From the NCBI GenBank assembly GCA_028865235.1, contig CP114561.1, forward strand, positions 3,926,001 to 3,990,000: a stretch of 64,000 bases of DNA, in the 5' to 3' direction. Source of the DNA: Candidatus Manganitrophus sp. (GTDB lineage Bacteria; Nitrospirota; Nitrospiria; SBBL01; Manganitrophaceae). The position numbers were made by a program, and so were the translations under genes. Shown one piece after another: positions 11,412 through 20,633 of the stretch. The first letter of the stretch is position 1. Every line of letters starts with the position of its first letter. The notes under the pieces are model-generated. The model had not been told where the DNA came from and searched no databases. It worked only from the letters and a program-made list of their open reading frames with translations.

Positions 11412-11782
11412 GTGGGACGAAAGAAGATTTTGTTGGTGGATGACGCCAGCACCATCCTCATGATGGAGAAGATGATCCTGGCGAAGGGGGGATACGATCT
11501 GGTGACCGCCAAAGACGGCCGGGAGGCGGTCGAAAAAGCGGCGGCGGAGCGGCCCGACCTGATCCTCATGGATGTGATGATGCCGAATATGACCGGATTC
11601 GAGGCTTGTGTGCAGCTCCGGCAGAGTGATGCGACCCGATCGACCCCGATTATCCTGGTCACGACGCGGGGGAGGAAGGCAACGTCGAAAAAGGCTATCA
11701 AAGCGGGTGCACCGACTATGTGACGAAGCCGATCAACGGCGTCGAGTTGATGTCGAAGGTTAAGACATATCTGGGCGAGTAG
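11412..11782 (+). CDS. CheY-like single-domain response regulator (frameshifted)
   Basis: Stand-alone receiver domain of about 123 residues. The acidic pocket is DD in ILLVDDAS, the phospho-acceptor Asp is in LILMDVMMPNMTGFE, the switch Thr is in ILVTT, and the conserved Lys is in DYVTKPINGVE. GTG 11412 follows GGGAGGGG at good spacing and is preferred over the upstream in-frame start. One missing G near 11666-11672 breaks the frame; restoring it gives TTRGEEGNVEKGYQAGCTDYVTKP and a stop at 11780-11782. As first gene of the chemotaxis operon it is the likely CheY/PilG-type output of CheA. Confidence 0.88.
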
Positions 11783-11798
11783 CGCAGGGAGGAATCGG

Positions 11799-12569
11799 AT
11801 GGGCGAAGAGGAGAAGGGTGGAGAGGGATATGTCTGGAAGGTTCATGAAGAAACGCGCCGTTTTGCCAAGGACCTTCTGACGGAGAACGAGCGGCTCCGC
11901 AACCTGGTGGCGGGGCTGCAAAAAGAGAGGCGGGATTCCGAGGAGGCGCTTTCGACGATGCGGGCCGAGATCGAGCATCGTCGAAGGGAAGAAGATGCCC
12001 TGAAGCGTCAAATGGCCGAGATTCGGGAGGAGAACCACAGCTTTTCCCAAAAATACCTGGAGGTCGAGGTTCAGAATTCCAACCTCGCCAATCTCTATGT
12101 GGCCAGTTACCGCCTGCATGGGACGTTGGACCGGAAGGAGATTCTCAGCTCCATCCAGGAGATCATCATCAATCTGGTCGGTTGCGAGGAATTTGCTATC
12201 TTCGACCTGGATGACAGGGGAATGCTTACGTTGATCGCCTCGATGGGGATTGATACGGCGCGCTACGGGCGAATTCCGGTCGGGGAAGGGAAGATCGGCG
12301 AGACGGTCAGGGCCGGGGAAATTTATCTCGCCAAGGAGAACGGGGCGGACCCCGCTTCTTCCGAACGGACGCCGCTCATCGCCTGCATTCCGTTAAAGGT
12401 GGAGGGGAAGGTAACCGGTGTGATCGCTATTTTCAGGTTGCTCCAGCATAAAACGGCGTTGGAAGCGATCGATCAGGAGATGTTCGATCTTCTTGCAACC
12501 CATGCCGCCATGTCCCTCTATTGCGCGGGCCTTCACGCGCGAGTGACCTCGGGGGTGAGGGGGGCGTGA
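11799..12569 (+). CDS. coiled-coil GAF-domain protein
   Basis: A 256-residue cytoplasmic protein. Residues about 15-95 are a charged coiled coil (ENERLRNLVAGLQKERRDSE and onward). Residues about 100-245 form a GAF domain (SYRLHGTLDRKEILSSIQEI, then EEFAIFDLD, GRIPVGEGKIGETVRAGE, LIACIPLKVEGKVTGVIAI). There is no output domain, so it probably acts as a ligand- or redox-sensing adaptor for the kinase complex. GGAGG lies 5 bases before ATG 11799. The gene sits 16 bases after the CheY-like gene, and its stop overlaps the cheD GTG. The GAF ligand cannot be predicted. Confidence 0.82.
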   Translation: MGEEEKGGEGYVWKVHEETRRFAKDLLTENERLRNLVAGLQKERRDSEEALSTMRAEIEHRRREEDALKRQMAEIREENHSFSQKYLEVEVQNSNLANLYVASYRLHGTLDRKEILSSIQEIIINLVGCEEFAIFDLDDRGMLTLIASMGIDTARYGRIPVGEGKIGETVRAGEIYLAKENGADPASSERTPLIACIPLKVEGKVTGVIAIFRLLQHKTALEAIDQEMFDLLATHAAMSLYCAGLHARVTSGVRGA

Positions 12570-13060
12570 GTGGAACCGCCGGCCCCGCCGGCAGAGAGGC
12601 GCAGGGCGGGCGCTTGAAGGTCTACCTCCATCCCGGACAGTTTCATGTCTCCTCCGAGCCGGCTGCGGTGACGACGATTTTGGGATCGTGCGTGGCCGTC
12701 TGTCTCTGGGATCCTGTGTTGAGGGTTGGAGGAATCAACCATTATCTCCTCCCCCACTGGGCGGGCGGCGCCGCCGCATCCCTTCGGTACGGCAATGTCG
12801 CAGTGCAGTGCCTTATTGAAAGTCTTCTCTCCCTCGGATGCGTGAAGGAGCGGCTGGTGGCCAAGCTCTTCGGAGGGGCGTGCGTCATCGAGGCTTTTAA
12901 AGAGGGTGAGAACCATCTCGGAATGAAGAACGTCGGGGTCGCCCGTAGGCTCTTAGGAGAAGCGCGGATACAGATCGTCGGGGAAGATGTCGGGGGGCGG
13001 CACGGCCGCAAATTGATCTTTCAGACCGATGACGGTGTTGTCTGGATGAAGTCGCTGTAG
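12566..13060 (+). CDS. cheD: chemoreceptor glutamine deamidase CheD
   Basis: Deamidates glutamine residues of chemoreceptors and often modulates CheC. It starts at GTG 12566, overlapping the previous stop (GTGA). Catalytic residues fit the CheD family: Cys42 in TILGSCVAVCLWDP, His59 in GGINHYLLP, and a Thr at 36-37. KLFGGACVIE and GMKNVGVARRLL also match. No cheC is present in the window, so CheD probably acts directly on the MCP encoded two genes downstream. Confidence 0.93.
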   Translation: MSGTAGPAGREAQGGRLKVYLHPGQFHVSSEPAAVTTILGSCVAVCLWDPVLRVGGINHYLLPHWAGGAAASLRYGNVAVQCLIESLLSLGCVKERLVAKLFGGACVIEAFKEGENHLGMKNVGVARRLLGEARIQIVGEDVGGRHGRKLIFQTDDGVVWMKSL

Positions 13061-13062
13061 GG

Positions 13063-14745
13063 GTGTCGATGGAACGAGAGCCGGAAGAGATGAGTCCCGA
13101 GGATATCACCCTGGAAATGGTTCTGAAGACCTTTCTGGTGGAGGCGGAGGAGAATCTCTCCAAGATGGAAGAGTTGTTGATCACGCTCGAAACGGAGCCG
13201 GAGAATGACGAACTCTTTCACACGATCTTTCGGATGGCGCACACATTGAAGGGGAATGCGTCAAGCCTCGGCTTCGTCCAGACAGCCGAGTCGGCTCACG
13301 TCGTCGAAGATCTTCTTCAGCGGTTGAGAAACCAGACGCTTCCGGTCCATGATCGACTGATCAGTCTGCTGCTGCAAGCCGTTGATTATCTCCGGCGGAT
13401 CGTCACCGAGGAAACCGAAGCCGGAACGGTCTCTTCGGCGGCCCTCAATTTTTTTCGGCGACTTCCATTGGCGGCCGTGGAGGGAGAAGAGATCCCCGCC
13501 GACGCTCCGACGCAGGATCGCCGCAAGGAGCCGGGAAGAAGGGAAGGGGATCGCCATTTTACGAATGACCGGACCAAGACCCTCCGAATCGACATCGATC
13601 GATTAGACCGGCTGTTGAATCTTGCCGGCGAGGTTGCGATTGCTCAGGGGCGCCTCGGACAGTTGCTGGAATGGAAAGGGAGAAGAGAGGATCTGCTGGA
13701 AGCGCATCAGGAGGCGAACCGCCTTTTCATCGACCTGCAGGAGCAGGTGATGAAGATCCGAATGGTTCCGGTCGGCCCGATCTTTCGACCGCATCTGAGG
13801 ACTGTCCGGGATATCGCCAGAGCGCATGGGAAAAGCGCCCGCCTCAGCCTGGAAGGGGAGGAGGTGGAGGTCGACACCACCGTGATCGAGCATTTGAAAG
13901 ATCCGCTGGTTCACATGATTCGAAACGCCCTCGACCATGGGATCGAGCCGCCCGACCGGAGAAAAGCGCTCGGGAAAGATCCGTGCGGCCGCCTGGTCCT
14001 TCGCGCCTTCCATGACGCGGGAAGCATCGTGATCCAGCTCGAAGACGACGGGGCGGGACTCAACCGGCGGCGGATCATCGAGAAGGCCCTCTCGAAGGGG
14101 ATGATCGCGAGCGCGGAGGGGCTGTCGGACGAAGAGGTTTACCGGTTCATCTTCGAGCCCGGGTTTTCCACCGCGGAAGCGGTGACCGATCTCTCTGGAC
14201 GGGGGGTCGGGATGGATGTCGTCAAACGAAACATCGATGCCTTGCGCGGATCGATCTCGGTCGAGAGCAAAGAGGGGAAGGGGACGACGATTACCTTTCG
14301 GCTCCCGCTGACCCTGGCGATCATCGAAGGGTTCGCGGTGGGGGTCGGCTCCGAGACCTATCTCCTTCCCCTCGAGGCGGTCGCGGAATGTGTGGAGCTG
14401 CCGAGGGAGGAGAGCGTCCATCCGAACGGCGACGGCGTGATCTCCCTTCGCGGGAGGCCCCTTCCCTATCTGCATCTTCGGAGTCTGTTCCATCTGGGGG
14501 GAAGCCCTCCCCGCCGGCAGAGCGTGGTGGTTGTGAATTCGGGGGGGAAGGAGGCCGGTTTGGTGGTCGATCTCCTCCACGGCGAGATGCAGGCGGTGAT
14601 CAAATCGTTGGGAAAACTTTTTCAGGGCCTTCCGGGGATCTCCGGCTCGACGATTTTAGGAGACGGACGGGTGGCGCTGATTTTGGATGTGCCGGGATTG
14701 CTGCGTGAGGCGGTGAAACGCCGACCGGAGAGAATCGCCGGGTAA
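13063..14745 (+). CDS. cheA: chemotaxis histidine kinase CheA (no P2 domain)
   Basis: Receptor-coupled kinase of 560 residues; GTG 13063 or ATG 13069 may be the start. The P1 Hpt domain has the phospho-acceptor His60 in RMAHTLKGNASSLGF. After a short charged linker (about 140-180) the P3 dimerisation helices follow (IDRLDRLLNLAGEVAIAQGR). The P4 ATPase has the N box HMIRNALDHGIE, G1 DDGAGL and GRGVGMDVVKRN. The P5 CheW-like domain runs from about 430 to the end (TILGDGRVALILDVPGLL). The linker is too short for a P2 CheY-docking domain, so phosphotransfer is probably P2-independent, as in some smaller CheA proteins. Confidence 0.95.
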   Translation: MSMEREPEEMSPEDITLEMVLKTFLVEAEENLSKMEELLITLETEPENDELFHTIFRMAHTLKGNASSLGFVQTAESAHVVEDLLQRLRNQTLPVHDRLISLLLQAVDYLRRIVTEETEAGTVSSAALNFFRRLPLAAVEGEEIPADAPTQDRRKEPGRREGDRHFTNDRTKTLRIDIDRLDRLLNLAGEVAIAQGRLGQLLEWKGRREDLLEAHQEANRLFIDLQEQVMKIRMVPVGPIFRPHLRTVRDIARAHGKSARLSLEGEEVEVDTTVIEHLKDPLVHMIRNALDHGIEPPDRRKALGKDPCGRLVLRAFHDAGSIVIQLEDDGAGLNRRRIIEKALSKGMIASAEGLSDEEVYRFIFEPGFSTAEAVTDLSGRGVGMDVVKRNIDALRGSISVESKEGKGTTITFRLPLTLAIIEGFAVGVGSETYLLPLEAVAECVELPREESVHPNGDGVISLRGRPLPYLHLRSLFHLGGSPPRRQSVVVVNSGGKEAGLVVDLLHGEMQAVIKSLGKLFQGLPGISGSTILGDGRVALILDVPGLLREAVKRRPERIAG

Positions 14746-14822
14746 GTGGAAGTGGCTCCGGGCCGCTGATGAACGGTCTTCCGTTGTACGGTTTTTCTTA
14801 ACGCCCTTTGCAGGAGGTAGAG

Positions 14823-16471
14823 ATGTTTAAAGATATGACGGTGAAATCGAAAGTAATCCTTTTGCCCATCCTGGCGACCGTCGCTTTTGTCATCATGATT
14901 CTTGTCGCCCTTTTCATGGGGAACAAGAACAGAGCGCTGTTTGATCGGATCGAGACCGGCTACTATCCCGCATTGCGATTGAGCCAGGAGCTGCAGAAGT
15001 CGTTTGGCGCGCTTCATCTCGCCTTGGAGGAGGTCGTCACGGCCGGAAAAATAGAGGAGCTAAAAACCGCCGAAGCGATTCAAGATGAATTAATCAAGAA
15101 GCTGGAGAGCGGGAAGGAAAATCGGGAGATCGCGGCGTCCGAGATAGACCGGATGATTGGGATGTTCCAGGACTATTATTCCGAAGCGCGACAGGCCGCG
15201 CTGCAAGGGAGGGGAAGGGCGCCTTCCCCGAGCCGATCAAGGCAAAATACGACGACCTGGCCGAGAAACTGAACGCCGTCATCCGCCAGAATGAATCGAT
15301 CATCTCCGCCGCGTTCGTTCAGGCCGACAACAATGAGCGGATGTTGATGGTGATCATCGCCATCATCAGCTTCGTCTGTGTGGTCTGTCTCGCGGGATTG
15401 TCGATCGCCCTCATCGTCTCTTTTACCACCCTCGGCCGGGCGGTGGATGTCGCCAATCAGGTGGCCCAGGGCGAGATGACGGCCCGGATCGACGTCACCT
15501 CGAAAGACGAGGTCGGACAGCTCCTGCTTGCCTTGGATGTCATGATCTCGAAATTCAGACAGATCATCACGCAGGTCCGGAGTCAAGCCGATTCCCTGAC
15601 CTCCGCCTCGTCGCAGGTCTCCGCTTCGTCGCAGGGGGTGTCGAAGGGGACGAGCGAGCAGGCCGCGTCGGTGGAAGAGGTCACCTCCAGCCTGGAGGAG
15701 ATGAGCGCCTCCATCACGCAGAACGCGGACAACTCCCGGCAGATGGAGCAGATGGCGGTCAAAGGGGCGAAGGATGCAGAGGAGAGCGGAAAGGCGGTGA
15801 CGGAAACGGTCGATGCGATGAAGGAGATCGCGGAGAAGGTCTCGGTGATCGAAGAGATCGCCTATCAGACGAACCTGCTCGCCCTGAATGCGGCGATCGA
15901 GGCGGCGCGGGTCGGGGAGCATGGAAGAGGGTTCGCCGTGGTGGCGACCGAAGTGAGAAAGCTGGCGGAGCGAAGCCAGACGGCGGCGGAGGAGATCGGA
16001 AAGGTGGCCGGCTCCAGCGTCAAAATGGCGGAGCGCGCGGGAGAGATGCTCTCCGCGCTGGTTCCTTTGATCCGGAAAACGGCGGAGCTGGTCCAAGAGG
16101 TGGCGGCGGCCTCCCGGGAGCAATCGTCGGGAGTAATGCAGATCAATAAGGCGATGGGACAGGTCGACCAGGTGACCCAGCGCAATGCCGCGGCGGCGGA
16201 GCAGCTTTCGAGCACGGCAGAGGAGATGTCTTCTCAGGCAATGGCATTACAACAGCTGATGGCCTACTTCCGGTTTGGAAAAGACGAGATGGGGGAACAA
16301 CATCATGATCTCATCGAAACGGCTCCGGTGCATGAGAGGGAGGAGCTCCTGTTACAGGAAGCGAAGGAGAGGGCCGCTTCACTCGCGGGGGTGAAGGAGG
16401 GAAGGCGGAGCGAGGAGGGAAATGGGGCGACCCCTGCGGAAGAGCACGATCATGAATTCAAGCGTTTCTAA
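14823..16471 (+). CDS. methyl-accepting chemotaxis protein with CheR-docking tail (frameshifted)
   Basis: Transmembrane chemoreceptor of about 550 residues, starting at ATG 14823 after GCAGGAGGTAGAG. TM1 is about 12-36 (LLPILATVAFVIMILVALF). A periplasmic four-helix-bundle-type domain of about 135 residues follows, then TM2 (IIAIISFVCVVCLAGLSIAL), HAMP, and a long signalling hairpin with the invariant tip IAYQTNLLALNAAIEAAR. The C terminus ends EFKRF, which fits the aromatic-x-x-aromatic CheR pentapeptide (NWETF type). One missing G near 15207-15210 breaks the frame; correction reads ALQGEGKGAFPEPIKAKYDDL. The ligand is unknown. cheD, cheR and cheB for its adaptation lie in the same operon. 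Confidence 0.92.
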
Positions 16472-16511
16472 TAAGGAAGTGCGGTAACAACACCAAGCAA
16501 GGAGGTATGAA

Positions 16512-17321
16512 ATGTTAAACACAGGGATGAATATGGCCATGACGAGCAGCTACGACATGCTGCTGGTCGTTCTTTCAATTATCGTTGCCATCGTGGCGTC
16601 GTACACAGCGTTGAACCTCGCCGGGCGAGTCACGGCGGCGCAGGGAGGGTCGCGCACCGTATGGTTGCTGGGAGGGGCCACTGCGATGGGAATCGGCATC
16701 TGGTCGATGCATTTCATCGGCATGCTTGCCTTCAGCCTTCCGGTTCCGATCTCGTATGACATCGGAGTGACGATCTTTTCGATGATCGCGGCGATCATCG
16801 CCTCGGCGATCGCCCTCTTTATCGTCAGCCGCAATGAGATGGGGCTTACCCAGTTGCTGCTCGGCGGGGTTTTGATGGGGGTCGGCATCGGGGTCATGCA
16901 CTACTCCGGGATGTGGGCGGTGCGGGTCGATGCGACCGTTTCGTATGATCCGGTTTTTTTCCTTCTCTCCGTCGTCATCGCCGTGGTGGTGTCGGTTGTC
17001 GCCCTCTGGCTCTCTTTCCATCTGCGTAACGAGACGGGGGGGATCGGGTTGCTTCAAAAAGGAATCAGCGCCTTCGTGATGGGGGGGGCGATTGTCGGAC
17101 TCCATTATACGGCAATGATGGCGTCGAATTTCATGCCGACCGCCTCCTCGGCGACCGCGTCGGCGGCCTCCGCGACGGGGATGAACAGCTCCTCGCTGGC
17201 ATGGGGGGTCGGCATTGCGACCCTGCTTGTCCTCGGGCTGGCGTTGATCAGCTCCATGATGAGCCAGCGAATGTCGGTCGGCCCGGTCGGCATTCCGAAA
17301 GAAGCCCGGTCGGCCCGTTAA
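16512..17321 (+). CDS. stand-alone MHYT-domain integral membrane sensor
   Basis: A 269-residue protein with seven predicted membrane helices and three MHYT-type motifs: SMHFIGMLAF, VMHYSGMWAV and GLHYTAMMAS. The conserved Met, His and Tyr residues are thought to bind a metal, probably copper, and to sense O2, CO or NO. Usually MHYT is fused to GGDEF/EAL or kinase domains; here there is no output domain. AAGGAGGT precedes ATG 16512. Its position between the MCP and cheW suggests that it feeds signals to the chemotaxis array, which is inference. Confidence 0.9.
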   Translation: MLNTGMNMAMTSSYDMLLVVLSIIVAIVASYTALNLAGRVTAAQGGSRTVWLLGGATAMGIGIWSMHFIGMLAFSLPVPISYDIGVTIFSMIAAIIASAIALFIVSRNEMGLTQLLLGGVLMGVGIGVMHYSGMWAVRVDATVSYDPVFFLLSVVIAVVVSVVALWLSFHLRNETGGIGLLQKGISAFVMGGAIVGLHYTAMMASNFMPTASSATASAASATGMNSSSLAWGVGIATLLVLGLALISSMMSQRMSVGPVGIPKEARSAR

Positions 17322-17348
17322 CACTTTCTGGCGAGGAAGGACAAAACC

Positions 17349-17876
17349 GTGAATCAGATGACCCATCAGATGCAGTACCTGACCTTCCATCTGGCCGGAG
17401 AGGAATATGCGATCGATATTCTCCAGGTGAAGGAGATTATCGAATATGACGCGCTGACGAAGGTTCCGATGACCCCTCCCTGGGTGCGGGGGGTCATCAA
17501 CCTTCGGGGGAGCGTGGCGGCGGTGATCGACCTGGCGGCGAAGTTCGGACACCCGGAGAGCCCGGTCGGCAAGCGGACCTGTATCGTGATCGTCGAGGTC
17601 GATCTGGGAGGGGAGCGTTCGGTCATGGGGATCATGGCCGATGCCGTCAGCCAGGTGATGGCGCTCTCTCCCGAGGAGGTGACCCCGCCGCCGGCCTTCG
17701 GAACCAAGATCCGAACCGATTATTTGAAAGGGATGGGGAAGGCCGGGAAGAAATTCGTTTTGATTTTGGATGCCGACCGCGTTTTATCCGCCGACGAGCT
17801 GCAGGTGGTGGCGTCGCTCCAGGAAGCGGCCGGGTCCGATCCGCGTCCTGCGGAAGAGCGCGAGCCGGGACGGTGA
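17349..17876 (+). CDS. cheW: chemotaxis coupling protein CheW
   Basis: Adaptor that links chemoreceptors to CheA. It has 175 residues and starts at GTG 17349 after GAGGAAGG. Family features are YLTFHLAGEEYAIDILQVKEII, the receptor-binding region PPWVRGVINLRGSVAAVIDL, and the C-terminal KFVLILDADRVLS. A short acidic tail follows. Its TGA overlaps the cheR ATG. Confidence 0.95.
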   Translation: MNQMTHQMQYLTFHLAGEEYAIDILQVKEIIEYDALTKVPMTPPWVRGVINLRGSVAAVIDLAAKFGHPESPVGKRTCIVIVEVDLGGERSVMGIMADAVSQVMALSPEEVTPPPAFGTKIRTDYLKGMGKAGKKFVLILDADRVLSADELQVVASLQEAAGSDPRPAEEREPGR

Positions 17877-18781
17877 TGAAAGAGGGAGAGAGGCCGGCGC
17901 GGGAGCGGATCGCGCTTCGGCCGATGACGGATCGGGAATTTTCTCTCTTTCAGGAGCTGATTTACAAAGAGGCCGGCATTTACCTCTCTTCAGTCAAAAA
18001 CACGCTGCTGGCCGGTCGGTTGACCCGCCGGCTCCGGGAGCTCGGCCTCCCCTCCTTCGAGGCTTACTACCGCTTCGTCGTTCAAGAGGGGGAAGCGGAG
18101 CGAATTCTCCTTCTTGACGCCGTCACCACCAACGAGACCCATTTCTTCCGCGAGCCGGGACAATTCGAGTTTCTCGAACGGCGGCTTCTGCCGGAGTGGT
18201 TCCGCGAGGGGGAGTCGGGACGGCGGCCCCGAAAGATCCGGGTCTGGAGCGCCGGCTGCTCCACCGGGGAGGAACCCTACTCCCTCGCGATGAGCCTGCT
18301 GCTTCAATTCCCGTTCACTTCCGGGTGGCGGATCGAAGTCTTGGCGACCGATCTATCCACCCGCGCGCTGGAGCGGGCCCGGAAGGGGGTCTGGCCAATC
18401 GAAAAGGCGAAGGAGATCCCGCCCCGCTATCTTCAACCCTTTATGTTGAGGGGGACCGGAAGTCAAGAGGGGAAAATCAAGGCCGGCCCGGAGATCCGCT
18501 CCATCGTTCAATTCGAGCGGCTCAACCTCAACGAAGAAGTCTATCCCACCTCGGGACCGTTGGACCTCATTTTTTGCCGGAACGTTCTCATCTATTTTGA
18601 CGCCGAATCGAAACGCCGCGTCATTGACCGCTTGCTCCGCGCGCTCTCGCCGACGGGGTATCTCTTTATCGGTCATGCGGAGAGCCTCACCGGATTGGCC
18701 GATCGTGTCCGGAGCGTCCTCCCGACGGTCTACATGAAGGGGGGAAGTCGGGGGAATGCCGAATGGAGCGGAAAATCATGA
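17876..18781 (+). CDS. cheR: chemoreceptor methyltransferase CheR
   Basis: S-adenosylmethionine-dependent glutamate O-methyltransferase acting on the MCP. It has about 300 residues; ATG 17876 overlaps the cheW stop (GTG 17873 is also possible). The N-terminal helical domain is followed by VTTNETHFFREPGQFE, the SAM-binding loop WSAGCSTGEEPYSLAM and LDLIFCRNVLIYFD. A beta subdomain that would dock on the MCP tail lies between. It overlaps cheB by 19 bases. Confidence 0.95.
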   Translation: MKEGERPARERIALRPMTDREFSLFQELIYKEAGIYLSSVKNTLLAGRLTRRLRELGLPSFEAYYRFVVQEGEAERILLLDAVTTNETHFFREPGQFEFLERRLLPEWFREGESGRRPRKIRVWSAGCSTGEEPYSLAMSLLLQFPFTSGWRIEVLATDLSTRALERARKGVWPIEKAKEIPPRYLQPFMLRGTGSQEGKIKAGPEIRSIVQFERLNLNEEVYPTSGPLDLIFCRNVLIYFDAESKRRVIDRLLRALSPTGYLFIGHAESLTGLADRVRSVLPTVYMKGGSRGNAEWSGKS

Positions 18782-19862
18782 CGATGGAAAACGGAGCGCG
18801 GCGCTTTTTGAATGTGTTGGTGGTGGATGATTCCGCCGTCGTCCGCCAGACGATGATCGCCCTGCTCTCGCGGGAGCGGGACATCCAGGTCGTCACCGCG
18901 GCCGATCCGTTGATCGCCATCGGCAAGATGCAGCAGACCCGGCCCGATGTGATCCTCCTCGACCTCGAAATGCCCCGGATGGACGGTTTAACCTTTCTCA
19001 AAAAGATCATGACCGAAGATCCGATTCCGGTCGTGATCTGCTCCAGCCTTGCCGAAGAAGGGTCGGAAGCGGCGCTTCGGGCGATGGAAGAGGGAGCGGT
19101 CGAGATCATCACCAAGCCGAAAATGGGGGTCAAAGATTTTCTTTCCGAATCGGCCCGCGCTTTGACGGAGACGGTGCGGGGGGCGGCCCATGCGCGCCTC
19201 CGGCCTTTCGCGTCGCCCCTCCGATCATCGGGAAAGAAACAAAACGCCGATGTCATCCTCCCTCCGGGGAGCAGGCGTCCGCTGACATTTACAACCGACA
19301 AGATCGTCGCGATCGGCGCCTCCACCGGGGGAACCGAAGCGCTCCGGGAGTGCCTCGAAGCGATGCCCCCCGACGCCCCCGGCATCGTCATCGTCCAACA
19401 TATGCCGGAGGGTTTCACCAAAGCGTTCGCCAATCGCCTTAACCAGCGCTGCGAGATCGAGGTCAAGGAGGCGGCGCACGGGGATCGGGTGATCCCCGGC
19501 CGGGCTTTGATCGCGCCGGGGAACCATCATATGCTCCTCACCTGCGACGGCGCTCATTACGCCGTGGAGATCGTCGACGGCCCGCCGGTTTCCCGCCACC
19601 GTCCGAGTGTTGATGTCCTCTTCCGCTCGGTGGCCAAGGCGGCGGGGCCGAACGCGGTCGGCGTCATCATGACCGGGATGGGAGACGACGGGGCGGCCGG
19701 CCTCCTGGAGATGAAACAGGCGGGGGTGCGACCGTCGCCCAGGACGAGGCCACCTGCGTTGTCTTCGGCATGCCGAAGGAGGCGATCGCCCGGGGGGCCG
19801 TCGATGAGGTTCTCCCTCTTCCTTTGATATCAACCTTCCTCCTTAAGAAGTTGGCTCGATAA
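18763..19862 (+). CDS. cheB: chemotaxis methylesterase/deamidase CheB (frameshifted)
   Basis: Receiver-controlled protein-glutamate methylesterase. The receiver domain (about 12-130) has VVDDSAV, phospho-Asp in LLDLEMPRMDGLTF and Lys in IITKPKMG. The catalytic domain (about 165-355) has Ser in IGASTGGTEAL, His in VQHMPEGFTKAFA and Asp in MTGMGDDGAAGL. One missing G near 19730 breaks the last 45 codons; restoring it reads AGGATVAQDEATCVVFGMPKEA, with the stop at 19860-19862. The start may be 18763 or one of the two downstream ATGs. This is the last gene of the chemotaxis operon. Confidence 0.94.
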
Positions 19863-19903
19863 GCGAATCTCTTCCGCTTCTGTTCCTTCCTTTCTGCCTG
19901 GTG

Positions 19904-19909
19904 TATAAT
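19904..19909 (+). promoter_or_regulatory. -10 element upstream of the ABC exporter operon
   Basis: A perfect TATAAT at 19904-19909 lies 31 bases before ATG 19941, in the short gap after cheB. No good -35 is seen (TGTTCC at 19881-19886 would be at 17-base spacing). A promoter separating the exporter from the chemotaxis operon is plausible. Confidence 0.45.
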
Positions 19910-19940
19910 ACGAGCTTGTGTTTGAGGACGAGGAGCGCCC

Positions 19941-20621
19941 ATGATCGAAATTTCCAATCTTACGATGCAACTCACCAGCGGCGGAAGGAGCGTCACCATT
20001 TTAGACGGGATCGATCTTTCCGTTCCCGCCAAGCAGTTCCTTGCCGTGGTCGGCCCCTCCGGGAGCGGCAAGTCGACCCTGCTCGGGCTGATCGCCGGAC
20101 TCGACCGGCCGACCTCCGGATTGATCCGAATCGACGGCGTCGCCCTCTCCGAGTTGAGCGAAGATGATCTGGCGCGCCTCCGCCGGGAAAAGGTCGGAAT
20201 GATCTTCCAGTCGTTCCATCTCATCCCGACGCTGACCGCCCTGGAGAACGTCCAGGTCCCGCTGGAGCTTCGGGGGGAGCGCGCCGCCGACCGGGAGGCG
20301 ATCCGTCTTCTCGATGCGGTGGGGCTGGGGGATCGGAAAGATCACTATCCGGTCCAGCTTTCGGGCGGGGAGCAGCAGCGGGTCGCCGTCGCCCGGGCTT
20401 ATTCGGCGAAGCCGGCCCTTCTCCTTGCCGATGAGCCGACCGGCAATCTCGACTCCGCCAACGGCGCCCGCGTCATCGATCTTCTTCTTCAGCTTCACCG
20501 CGATCAGGGGAGCACGCTGATTTTGGTCACCCACGATCCTTCGCTGGCGGCCCGGGCCGAGCGGGTCCTCTCGCTGCGCGACGGGAGGGTCGTGGGGGAT
20601 GCGTTAAGGAACGAAGGATAA
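19941..20621 (+). CDS. ABC transporter ATP-binding protein, YbbA/LolD type
   Basis: ATPase of the MacB/LolD/YbbA class, 226 residues. Walker A is GPSGSGKST, the Q loop is in IFQSFHLIPTLTALENV, the signature is LSGGEQQRVAVARA, Walker B is LLLADEPTGNLDS and the switch His is in LVTHD. TALENV and GNLD are typical of this mechanotransmission class rather than of importers. It lies 12 bases before its permease. YbbA/YbbP pairs are usually adjacent to a TesA-like esterase gene. Here a TesA-like gene is 9 kb upstream, separated by the chemotaxis operon. Confidence 0.92.
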   Translation: MIEISNLTMQLTSGGRSVTILDGIDLSVPAKQFLAVVGPSGSGKSTLLGLIAGLDRPTSGLIRIDGVALSELSEDDLARLRREKVGMIFQSFHLIPTLTALENVQVPLELRGERAADREAIRLLDAVGLGDRKDHYPVQLSGGEQQRVAVARAYSAKPALLLADEPTGNLDSANGARVIDLLLQLHRDQGSTLILVTHDPSLAARAERVLSLRDGRVVGDALRNEG

Positions 20622-20633
20622 CGAAAGTCTGAC

